From Plecoglossus altivelis (lineage: Eukaryota > Chordata > Actinopteri > Osmeriformes > Plecoglossidae): a stretch of 64,000 nucleotides of DNA. The notes beneath the pieces are model-generated. The model was given only the letters and a program-made list of their open reading frames with translations. It was not told where the DNA came from and did not search any database. The stretch spans positions 6,307,614-6,371,613 of the forward strand of contig BROE01000005.1 of the NCBI GenBank assembly GCA_036571765.1, given 5' to 3'. Positions within the stretch are counted from its first letter, which is position 1; each line of letters opens with the position of its first letter. A program made the position numbers and the translations under genes. This document shows, piece by piece, positions 37,501 through 48,809 of this stretch.

Positions 37501-39731
37501 ATCACATTAGAAACTGTATCAAGCATCCTGTGTTCTATTTATGTCATTCAGAGTGGTTCTGCATCGCAACATGAATCTAATACAGACCATTATCACTGTT
37601 TTCTCATTATCCATACGGTATCATAATCACACCATGGAGGAATTCGGGTTTATGATTTCTGTGCCCACTGTGAGAAGGAATAAGATGCTTCTCTGATATT
37701 GGCACAACGTACACTCAGCGTCAGACCTCCTGAAATGAGTTGTCAACATACATGATGAAAACACAGCCTGCATCAAAGTAGATTGAGAGCGACAGTCAGC
37801 GTTTGTATGCAGTATGTATGTTTTGAACGTACCTGTGGATGTCACTGAGTAATGATGTGCGCTGGAGGAGTTAAGGCCCCTGACTGGACTGGCTGATGGG
37901 CGTTCAGGTGCAAAACCAAACTTTTCAGTTTGATACCAGGAAAAAAAAACAATCTTTTCTTGTGTGGTTTGTTTGTAACCTCTAAAATGTGGGTTAAGGG
38001 AAGTACACAATTCAAGAATCTACCTTTTATTAAAAAAATCAGAATAGTTCATTTATCTATGATCCATGTTGGATTTAAATATCTTAGACCGTTCATTTAC
38101 ACCCAAGCATAGAATTATCACACACATGCCTGTTTTGTTGTGTGGTAATATTAAATATGACTAGTAGTCAGTTCTCATTGTTGAGTCATCTCATCATGTT
38201 TATTTAGTGTAGACTCCCTGACAATAACATTTACTTGGCCCAGTAGCAATCTTCACCACTAATTTGATTGTTCCCATCTTTATTAGATGTTCATCTGATC
38301 ACCCCTAGTCTAGGTGCAAAGCCATCAACCTGTCAGGTGAAGAACTCCCTAAGCAGGCTTATGGATGGAATTTCTTTCCACATGAGTCTTTAAAGACTTT
38401 GTGACCAGGCTCTAAATTCATTCACAACCAAAAAGGTATTTCACAGATAAGGAGTGTAGGAGTGGCGCTGAGTTTCTGCTCCTTTTCATAATGTTTTGGC
38501 CTTGTGCGTATCCGCATTATCTGGTGTTTCCATCCATCTGGGTTGGACGAGTCGTAGGGCAAGACAAGAAGAGGAACGATGGACTACATCGTCTCTGCAT
38601 GCATTTCACATTTCACACATTACCCCGAGTCCTTCCAGACAAAGTGCAGAAAAGTTTGGAGCCAGTTACAGCAGGGTATCTTAACAATAGTCCACTTTTG
38701 CTTCAGCAAGTAGGTGCTACAGAATGAGCTATAGTCGTTGCCGTCAATTTTAATCCGTCGTTGATAAAATGCTGCCGCAAAGTTCTGAAGATGTGTTTTA
38801 AAGTGTTTTGGCAATAAAATAGGAAAATGACCACTACAGGAGTTTATTTTGTCATCTCCATTGAATTGAATTGATTCGATCAGTGCATAGTAATATCAAA
38901 ATGAGATTCTGTTGTGCTTTCAATTCGAAAGCCAGAGTGCCAGTAAGGGCATTGGAAATTAACTGATTTTATCAGCAGAATGCATCTTAGGAACTGCAGA
39001 ATAATGATAGACCACAGTGTTCAACTGTCCGTATTCTTTCCAACTTTTCAGTTTTTAGATGTCGTTCTCAAAATGGTTCAGATGAAGTTATCCACCCGTG
39101 ACCTGTCTTGGGCACTCCACACCAGTGTCTTTCTTGCCTAAAACGTCATGGGGGGCGTCCATGAATAATTAGCTCAGTTTAGGCGTTCTTGTTAAGAGGA
39201 TTAGATAAGACGTAAGCTACAGTCTAAGCCCACTAAGCTAGTTAAGTCTTGTAGACATGTTATTGACCGAATGTTTAGGTGGTTTGTGGGACTAAATGTA
39301 CTCAGTGTGTTGTGGTGTTTGGTGGCACATTCCTGAAATTCTGAAAAAAACCATTGACATAAGCAATATGAATCATCTAGCCTCACTGTTGACGCAAAAA
39401 ATGCTTGAAAGTGTCAATGATAGGGTGACCTCTTCAGTCAGTGTACCTAAATTGAAACGTCAGTAGGTGGAGATTTGTTGAGTGGCCCCATTTGAGTGTA
39501 ACCCCTCTCTGCTTTTTAAAGACATCTAGATTTTCCAAGCCATTACCTTTGAGAGATGGACACCATTTGAGAGCAAAAAAACCCCTAGTTGAAGCTATGT
39601 TGCGCACCAGCATTGACTTGGACAGAAGGTGCCCTTGTTTTTGTCAGTAAATCAACTTGGCTTGTGTGTGTTGAGTGCCTGGTCACGGAGGTTTGGGGTG
39701 TGTGTGTGTTTAGGTGGGGGGCCAGGGAGGA

Positions 39732-39745
39732 GGGGGGGGGGGGGG
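39732..39745. repeat. G14 homopolymer in a G-rich patch
   Basis: Fourteen G, preceded by GTGTGTGTGT and GGTGGGGGGCC within the preceding 50 bases. The whole 39690-39750 segment is strongly G-biased on the plus strand. Confidence 0.9.
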
Positions 39746-40716
39746 CTGGCGGATCCTATCCTTCTGGTTTGCGTTTGTCCTCTGTGTGGCCACCTGTGTC
39801 CAATTGTGGTCCTGAGTCTCCCAGACTTGGACAATTACATGGTCCCATTTTCTGGCGGCACAACAACACTTGCAATGTCATGTCACCTACCGTAGGTTAT
39901 AAACTCTCTATGTCATCAATAGGTTACCAGTGTTTTCATCATCATTGGGCTTCTGAGTAGAGCAAGCGCGATGTACCTGCCATCGTTCATAACAGGGGTT
40001 TTCAAAATGACAGTCCAATTCTAGCAGAAGCTGCTTGGACAACTTTGATCGTGAATCGAAGGTGCCTCAGACCGACAACATTTGGTGAAGCACTCGTCTG
40101 TTTAATTTGAGAGATGTGACTTGTTTGTTTTTCTCGCTTGTGTTTGGTTTTCTTTGCTCAACTGTTTAGGTTAGGGAAAAAGCCTCCAGCTAATGTGACT
40201 GTAGCTGACTAATTTATTCATTGTAAGCGCAGTGCACACTACATGCAATATTTACATGTTAACCATTAACTTTCCCTTTAGAAAATGCTTTTGGGGTTTA
40301 TGCGATCACAATCGTGTCTTGTGGCAGCCCACAGACCACATATGAAGATGTTTCTAAAGTGGGGAAGGACGCAGATGGTGCTGTCAGAGTGAATGTTTGT
40401 ATCTAAAGTGGGAAAAGGGCCAAGTCGGACCAGTTTGGGAATATGCAATGAAGAAAGTTTGAGCTGCGCTTCAGCCTTTGATTTAGGCTGGTCTTTCATT
40501 TGTATACAGCAGGCGGACAATAATGTGAGAAATTCTTTTGTCGTGTGAGCTTTGACACAGTCAGAGTGAAGCTCAGCGTTATTCCACGAGACAGCTGCTG
40601 ATTTATTCGTTTGGAAAGGACCTTTAAATTACAGTAAGGATGTTCGATGATGAGCAGGTTATTCTCATATATTCATCGACTGCCTTTGTGGAAACTCTCC
40701 TCTCCAGGAAGCTAGG

Positions 40717-40732
40717 TTTTTTTTTTTTTTTT
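40717..40732. repeat. T16 homopolymer
   Basis: Sixteen T followed by GAAAAGG. There is no retroposon body on the minus strand that would make this a reversed poly(A) tail. Confidence 0.85.
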
Positions 40733-41142
40733 GAAAAGGCGTGTCTGCTGCAAATAGTTTGGTGCTGGTGTGCATCTATGGCAGAAGCTTGAATATGCGA
40801 TCGGATTTCACTGACTTCCTGTATCCTGTTTCTGCATCTCTGGGGAAGGAAAATGGAACATGGCAAACATTTAACTAGTTTTCTTTCCCTAAACGCCTTC
40901 TTTACATTTTAAATCGTTGGATAAAGACGATCGTTTGAGCTTGCCGATCCAGTGCTGTGTGTTCAGTGTTTTATAGCTCGCCCCAGCCACAGGCACAAAG
41001 TGCCAGTACATCCATTATTAATCACATGGTACTGAAGGACAGGGTCCGTGTGAATTAGCATGCAGAGAGTGCTAAGATCCTTCACCAGCAGTGACAAATA
41101 TTTTTTGCACAGAAATCTGGATTTGCCCCCCTCCTTTCATAT

Positions 41143-41155
41143 GTCTCTCTTTCTT

Positions 41156-41193
<38 letters not shown>

Positions 41194-41230
41194 TATCTCT
41201 CTCTCGGTGTCTCAGTCTCTCTCTCTCCCC
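41143..41230. repeat. CT microsatellite with perfect (CT)17 core
   Basis: A perfect CT run at 41157-41190, flanked by degenerate CT-rich sequence on both sides. Frames through it that encode Leu/Ser or Arg/Glu repeats are artefacts. Confidence 0.95.
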
Positions 41231-42147
41231 ACACCTTGTGTGCATACTAACCATGAGGCAATCTCAAGCCTTACAAAAGACCCTAAATATGTCATTTTTA
41301 TGCAGACAATGATAACATATTTTTGAGCCATTGAAATACAAAGGAAAGGCACGTGGATATATATAAAAAAAATCATCATATAACATTAAGGAAAGATCTA
41401 ACAACTGTATTCGCTGTGGATGAGTCAATCTATTTCGAAATTGTCTCTTTAGCAGGTTACAAGATGAAGGAAAACGGATTCCGTGTCCCCAGTTAGAGTT
41501 TCGGGTGATTTTTCAAGGGAATTCTCTATAAATCAAAATATGGCATGTCATTATTGCACACTATTAAATTATAGTGTGGATGACACAAGTGTAGCGGAAG
41601 GTCTCGTTTCATATAGTGAGTAGTGGTTAAAAGTCAAGGCCCTATCAGTACACAGTCGGCAGATGACATTCAACTAATGACTTGTCCTGGTGTAATATAT
41701 TCATCACCCTGGTGTTGCCGCGATCGCGTTGGACACAGACGTGAAGAGATCTATCACTCAGACGTCTACAAGTGACGGTGGACTTCTGGGCAAACCGCTC
41801 GGCTGTTTCCCCAAACAGCAGAGACTCTACAGCCTCTCAGCACATCTCGGCTCAAGCCCATATAGCACTGCTGGCTCAACGCTAGTGTGACATCTCATCT
41901 TCTCTCAGCGGAAATGGACAATCAATTGACCAGCAGGCGGAGAGGGATCTAGGGGAAGGAAAAAAGTGTTCTGAAGTTGGTCTTGGGTTGAACGTGAACT
42001 AACCCCGAACCCACTGTTGCACTTTGAGTCACCCTCAAACACAGAACATCCAGTGATGTGTCCTCTGCTCTTGTAAAGATGGGGTTGTCCTCAATACTAG
42101 GATGGAGTCAACTCTCTGTTGTGCTTTTGTTTATTTATTTTGAAAGC

Positions 42148-42168
42148 GGGGGGGGGGGGGGGGGGGGG
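42148..42168. repeat. G21 homopolymer
   Basis: Twenty-one uninterrupted G on the plus strand, the longest homopolymer in the window, preceded by TTTATTTATTTTGAAAGC. Such runs form stable G-quadruplexes and are hard to sequence, so the true length is uncertain. Confidence 0.9.
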
Positions 42169-45100
42169 ACATGACTGAAGTGAAGCCCTTTCAAAGTCTA
42201 AATGCACTCAGGGATTTTTTGATACCGAAAGACTTCTAGAGGGGGAAGGTCTTAAAGCCTAAATTGCTTTCACAGTATACAACCTTTGACCCCCATTGTC
42301 ATTTGCGCTGTATTGCTGTCATGAAAGAACAGGGATTATTTTCCTGATGGAGAAAAATGAAAATCAGACCTTGTGCCATCAAACTGGATGTTTATTATTA
42401 GGCTTAAGATAACTTCATGAATAGTGCAGAGCCTACGTTAACTAGAGGAAACTGCCATCTGTTGAAGGAGTGGAGTGTTAAATACCATGGAGAGAGCCTT
42501 GTCCGGAAGAACCTACACTGTTCTTGTGAACAGAAATTCCCAGTGGAGACTCATTTAAAATCACCATCAACCACTGATTGCAATGTCTTTGAACTTGGGC
42601 TTCAAAATTGATTTTCTCTAAGTTGCATTAATGGAAATAGAACTATTTCCACCTCTTCCCCCCCTTCGCTCTTTTTTTTTCTCTCATTAATTTTGAATGT
42701 GAGATGGGTTCGTGTTAATCCAGATGAGATGACTCACTTTTTCCCACAGGCACAGTGTTGTGACACTTTCTCTCTCTCCCACCCCTCAAGTGATTGGCTT
42801 ATGCATCCTTCATCTCCTCATCCTCCTTGTAAGGAGATAGTCATTTTGGTGGGACTGTATGTGTCACGTAGACCAGAGTGGACCTCCTGCTGGTTTGCTG
42901 GTTCAGAGAGTGGACGGCTTCGCAAAAAGGCAGCTCGGCGAACGTGAAAGCCTTCACAGTGCCAGATACTGTCGTTATGCCCTTAAGTGCAGGACATTTA
43001 ACCTGGACAGTTAATCACCCATGCTAATGATGTCTGCTGGGAGCTCATATGCCACACATCAGAGGCCAAGGAAAGAAGAAAAACTATCATCTTAGAAACC
43101 CGTTCAAGCAATATCTATAGTAGATTCAAGCCACAGAGAATACAGAGACACCCCTGCAGCTGATCGTTCTTAGCACTATTGACATTGCTTGGGTGAGGGA
43201 CAGGCAGGGGTAGGCAGCTATTATTTTAGTTGTTTTCTATCTTCTTTCTGCATATATTATTGGCACATAGCAAGTGACTTGTCATAGAATTTTTGCTCGA
43301 GTAGAATTCAGTATGAACATAATTCAGGCTAAAATGATTCATGGCACGATTCAAAACCTGGGTATTTAAAATGGAAAAGCATATGGCATCTGAAAATAAC
43401 ATTTACCAAAATAACATGTCTGCAGAAGAAAGGTGCACAGGGGGTTTCAGATGTGTTCTAAAGAATGCGGAACGCTTCTTCACCGCAGCGGAAAAAGGTG
43501 CTTAAGAAGCGTGGAAAGAATGAGATTAGGCCCAAGTTATCGTGCATCCAAATGATAAGCTTGCGCTTCATGCCAAATAAAAGCACATGCATTGTTTCTG
43601 TGTTTGGATGCAGGCTTGCTGTGGCATTTCCAAAGGCCTCTAACTATATGCCTCGCTTAAAAACACGAACACACACAGTAATCCCCTGACCCAAATTAGT
43701 CCACACAGCCCCTCGCATTTACAGATCCTTCTGAATGACTGATCCGCTCATAAAACAGCAGTTTATCTTATTTCACAGGGCTGTCATTACACCAGACGAT
43801 GTTGCAGGGGTTACGACAACTGAAATTGAATCACCGCATTCAGACTATCGGAAGTATTCATTGTTTGATGAGGAAGGATGGCTCTTTAATCAGGAGTTGG
43901 TAACCGAGAGGTAATGATTTAAAAAGGATGTGGTTGTCCTCGTGTCTTTAATTCTCAGCCAATAGGGCATTTGTTCATAACCACATATATACTTTTAATC
44001 GCTTCTTCTCCCTTAATTTCCAACACCCTCTACTTCGGCATTACATAATTCGGTCAGAAAAACCGAGTCAAGTGATTTCATATCTTAGCGCTACTCAAAG
44101 CTTTAACCCAAGGCAAAGATTGTGAGTCTAGACGAGGATTTCCAGTGCATTGGGTTTGTAAAAATGGATACAAGATGTCATTTTTGACATTGTTCTTTAA
44201 ACATTCCCGCAACTGTTTTGAAATCAATCTGAAGAGTTATTCCAAATCAAAATACACTGGTGCAGTAGAGTAGTCAACATTAGTACTGGTCTCCTCTAAT
44301 GTTCCTCGGTAATGGACACAGAACACAAAGCCTTGTATTGAGTAATTCAAACTGTGTCAATACAATCTGGTATTTGTTTTGCAGGGACATCCTATAGCCT
44401 ACCAAGAAAATAGTGACTTAAAAGCATAAACTGCTCTTGCCACCAGATTAACTGTAATCTCTTGGGCTGTAAGCATTTCGTGCTATGATATGGTTTAACA
44501 TTAATCTGGCCAAATGCCATGCTGTTGCAAATGATTACGTATTGTTTTCTCCGCTTTAATAACAGACACTGCAATATATATTAGATTAGATATTACATTT
44601 TAAATTCTTTATCTCAGGACATGCACTGTGCAGTTGCCAGGTAACTGCACACAGGATACAGAGCGACAGAGGAGTGAAACAACGGCCACTTTCCAAATGA
44701 ATATTCAGGACATCAAACCACTCCTCTTATCAGTTAAAATTACATACTGTAAATACTGTATTAACGGTAATTGGGATTATTATGAAATTCAATCACTCAT
44801 CTGGGAAAGCATGAGAACTTTGGGCCGCAAATTTGCGCCGTCTACACAGACAATTGCGATTTTGACATTTTACGGTAAATCACTACCTTACAGATTTCAG
44901 GCGGGTCGCACTGCAGTTGTGCTATTTACAAAAGTGTGTAGCACGTTTCTTTAATACTCTACTGGTTTCATCATCGCCACAGAAGGTCCCCTGCGCCAGG
45001 ACCTGTCTATCTCCTTCTATCTCTGATGTGATTATGAGCTATCCAGACCCAGTCAGTGGTAGCCCTTTAGTAGAACTTTGTGCTGTAGCCCCCGTAAATT

Positions 45101-45232
45101 CACTCATCTTGAGGCATCATTGGCACGCCTTCCTGCCTTCTCGCTGACACCTCTGTCTCTCCATACTCACACCTCTCTATAATTTGTCTCTTTGGAAGGC
45201 ATTATGTTTTCTCTGTTTTTCTCTCATCAACA

Positions 45233-45318
45233 CCCTTCTTTCTTTCTCTCTCTTTCTCTCTCTCTCTTTCTCTCTCTCTCTCTCCCTCGCTCTCTCTGTC
45301 TCTCTCTCTCTCTTTCTT
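45233..45318. repeat. Polypyrimidine CT/CTTT tract
   Basis: About 86 bases, pyrimidine-only apart from G at 45289 and 45298, mixing CTTT and CT units. The minus-strand frame across it is an artefact made of Arg/Glu repeats. Confidence 0.95.
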
Positions 45319-46161
45319 ATCTCTCCTTAGTACCGATGTTTTGACTGTCAGGCTTCTGGGCCCCACCTTCCTTTTTTTCTGGGTCAAGTGCAAAATGAAA
45401 TACAGTGTGGACCTAGTCAGAGATGCGCCAAAGCTGGTTTCTATGGTAACAGTGAGCCTGTATTTAGTGCAGTTGTTCGCAAGGCCTGGTTCGCTGTTTT
45501 CCACCAGGCAGGCGGGTGCAGTGAAGACCGTCCCCAAGGGTCTGGACAGAAAGTGGGGCAGCATATCCCATCACTGAGCATGGAACTAAGTCTAACCGCT
45601 TTGGGGGGGAAAAGATGGTCATGAATTCGCTGTCTTGTTGCTTACATTGAACATATTGTGACAACAGGCTGAAGTGAAACAATCGTGAGGAAACATTTAC
45701 CAGAAACACTTAGAAACAAGTTTTCGCAGGACTGTTGACATCCATGTTTACAATGATGACCTCAACTTCTTATTCATATTGCTAAGCTTAGGTATTGTAG
45801 CAGTAAAGTACAGCATTTTGTAACAAACCAGAAATAAAACCTTTTTTTTTTAAGAGGCTTTCCCGCCACTGAAATAACATCCTTTAATTCAGTACATATA
45901 CCATTGTTCCAAGAATCCTCTTTGACTTGTCCAGGACATTCCTAGAAAATAAAGCCAGTGATTGATTTATTAGAAGTGAATTTGTTGCAGAGTATTCTAC
46001 TAGAGGGGAATTCGTGTCTGAGGCCGGAACAGTAGGACTGAGAGTAAAACCACCTCCAGACTTCAGGGATGCTGTTAATCAACGTTGCAGCTGACAGTCT
46101 TCAGTTCAGCCTACATTCCCCTCAATCTTTTAAAGAATATTTATGTTGATTGTGTTTAGCA

Positions 46162-46216
46162 CCCCCCCCCCCAACACCACCACCACCCACCACCCACCCT
46201 CCTCCTCTCCCCCCAT
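46162..46216. repeat. C11 run plus CAC/CCA trinucleotide repeat
   Basis: Eleven C, then a run of CACCAC and CACCC units, then CCTCCTCTCCCCCC. A C-rich strand throughout. Confidence 0.9.
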
Positions 46217-47804
46217 CCAGTTTCTTCCGTCGTTAATTAAAAGCGAGTAGAGAGACAGAACTCTCAGCTCTCCTAAAACATGTGGTAGTTTCCCCATCGA
46301 GCTCTGGCGCCTGCCATAGACAACTGGGACATAGTTGAACACTGAAGTAAGAATTCCATTCTCGTGTCGTGATGCACGGAATAGCCTGGCCTCAGCTTCA
46401 TGTAATTCAGTGTGTTTAGCCATGGCTGAGGATCTTACTAGGTATGCTTTGATATCGACCTGATCTAAAGACATGCAACGCAGACACTGTGCAATGCAAG
46501 AACAACTTAGCTCATGTGTTGAAGTTGGTGTAGACTAAGATTAGGAATAGAGTCCGTTTGAGACACAATTCCACCGGATCAAAACGGCAGACTAAGGATC
46601 GAAGTTGTTCACGGCTTGAACAAATTATATTGTGAACCGAAGACTGCTTATGTGTTAGAGGGTTGTTTTTTGTAGCCTAAACTACATTCATGTAGTGCAC
46701 CTGTAGGGTAGCCAAAACAAGCCTGACAGAAACATTTTCATATGTTTGTTAGTTTTGATCAAATTAAGGAATAATAAAAAAACAAACATCTATTGACACG
46801 CTCTTCTGTTAGTTGCCGGTTTCCTTGGTCTTTCATAAACCTTGACAAAATTCACTGATTAGACCTTCATTTTTAGGTCTGGGCGCAGCTGTGAAATCAG
46901 GTACACATTTCAAATGCTGAAACTGTCATAAAGGGTGAACGTTTCCTTCCAAGACACCAAATAGTCCCATGTGTTTTGAAACCGGTTTCAGAACGTGGCA
47001 TAGAATCTTGATTCTGTCGCAGATGCCAAGTCGATCTCTTTTATTTTCCTCTGACAGGGAAGACAGGATATAAATTCAAAGAGAGACTGTCAAGACAAGT
47101 CATCTCCAGAGATGTTGGCGTATAGAATATTATAGTGACACTCACACACCTGTCTGAAAGTTTTATCTCATAGGGTAGCTCAAATGAGTAAACACTTGGT
47201 GAACATTGTTTAGTAACCCAACACTGTAGATTATAACAATATTAAGACACAATTGAATGTTTCCGGATATGTCTTGGTGATTCGCATCAGGATCGAGGTA
47301 CACTTGAGCTTTTTCGTCCACAAAATAACAACGAAATCAAGACACTTTATAATTACTGTCTCATTCAGTTCTTGACAGTAACACCTGCAGGCACTTGCGT
47401 TGCATAATGACACCAAGGAGCTAGCCTATGGAGGTGAAGCTTTGTGAGAAGGTAGGTGTGTTGTGGATGTGGGTGGGGAGGTATGCCCTTAGCTATGAGC
47501 AATAAAAACAGAACAGAATGCACAATATTGTCAAAGCTGGCTGAATGCCAGAGGTTTTCAGCGTTTGCGAGTAGGATGTTTTTGGTCCGGGGGAAAAAAC
47601 AACATCCTTTTGTTGGAGTGGTTGGATTTATTAGGCATCGAGCCTTTTCAGGTTTAAGTCTATAGTCACTTATATTGGAGCATAAGCTCAAACAGCCACC
47701 CAGCTAGAGTAAATTAAGCCTTATAAATTCCAACCGCGGGCAGTTCAGTTGAATGCACTGGTCACTAAGACAGTTTCTCAAGCCTATATTACAGCCAGAT
47801 AATT

Positions 47805-47812
47805 CCCCCCCC
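47805..47812. repeat. C8 homopolymer
   Basis: Eight consecutive C in AT-rich context. Confidence 0.9.
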
Positions 47813-48462
47813 AGTTCCAACTCATCCTGTAACCAGTGGTTTGTGAGTTGGGGCACGGCTGTATTCTTGGTTGTATTCCGTCTCTGAGAGCCATCAGAGG
47901 ATGGACACTGTTGTTAGGAGGATGTGACAAGCTCGAGGGCTGCTTCCTTGACAGCCTCCTGTCAACGTAATGAGGCCCCTAGTTCCATTATATAAGGAGC
48001 AAGGATGTCAAAAATAGCTCTCAATTACCTTATGATCTGTTTTTGATCTGTAGTCTATATATTTGTTGGCAGGTGGGAAAATACCGTTAAATGTGTTTTC
48101 GATTGGATATTTCATTATTTCTTATGGGATGCAACGTTTGGAAAATCTAACGATGAATGCATGATGACGAATTTTTTAGATTGAGAATCTTCCTTTGGTG
48201 AAAAAAGCATTTATGGAAAACTAGCGTTTGATCCAAATCTACAGTTCATCTGAAAAGTCATGTAAAGAGCCTCATTGAACTGTGAATGGAGCTTTGTGAC
48301 AGGGACCATGGTAGATGCCTACTGTCTAGGTTATCAATATCTGACAGCCCACTGCTCTCTGATGCCTGCTGCCGTCACAGACGCATGCATCACACACTTG
48401 TCAAACCACCTCTTCCTCTCTCCTCCACCCACCCTGAGTCTCTGCAAGCCAGTGACACAGTC

Positions 48463-48497
48463 CCACCACCAGCACCACACACATACACACACACACC
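48463..48497. repeat. Degenerate CA repeat
   Basis: CACCAC units pass into CACACACATACACACACACAC-like sequence. Simple repeat. Confidence 0.85.
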
Positions 48498-48579
48498 ATT
48501 TCCATTATGGTGACAAATCCTGCCTGATCTGGTATCCATCTGTGAGTCATGGGCCGGCATGCTGCGTGAGGCAAAGTCC

Positions 48580-48800
48580 CCCATCATCTGCCTTTCACAG
48601 ATGGATAGGCAGGGCCTCCAGGGGGCCTGTCTGGTGGCCTCGGGGCCAGGCCAGGGGCCCCGCTGTTCTGGTTGAGGACAGGGCCACATGGCCTGAGCCC
48701 TGGGACTCAGGGGCCAGCCCCTCTACAATGGTGCCAGGTTAATGAGAGCGAGCCCAGCTCTCTGCTTAATCCATTAACCTCTGAGCTCGCCCTACACACC
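48580..48800. promoter_or_regulatory. GC-rich candidate regulatory block with inverted homeobox sites
   Basis: The block is far richer in GC than its surroundings but has few CpG, unlike the two CpG islands. It begins with opposed E-boxes (CATCTG at 48585-48590, CAGATG at 48598-48603), continues with GGGGCC-type repeats, and ends with AGGTTAATG (48736-48744) facing its exact complement CATTAACCT (48772-48780). Between those arms is TTAATCC, an OTX/PITX-type core. The 155-codon frame at 48275-48742 is best explained by high GC and the CA repeat. Confidence 0.35.
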
Positions 48801-48809
48801 TCCTGTTCT

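Larger units (their letters stand above)
31890..41140. other. Gene-free stretch
   Basis: Unique AT-rich DNA with no recognisable exon or transposon. It contains a TA/TATG-rich patch (33551-33600), G homopolymers at 34505 and 39732, a T16 run at 40717, and scattered octamers (for example ATGCAAAT near 36102 and 37168). The longest open frame, 162 codons on the minus strand at 33820-34308, has no recognisable domain. Confidence 0.5.
41240..48560. other. Gene-free stretch rich in simple sequence
   Basis: No recognisable exon, RNA gene or transposon. Simple-sequence features within it (G21 at 42148, pyrimidine tract at 45233, C11 and CAC repeats at 46162, C8 at 47805) are listed separately. The remaining DNA is AT-rich and unique-looking. 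Confidence 0.5.

Noticed and set aside
48275..48742. 155-codon plus-strand frame
   Set aside because: Runs through a CA repeat (His/Thr stretch) and a GC-rich block that lacks stops by composition.
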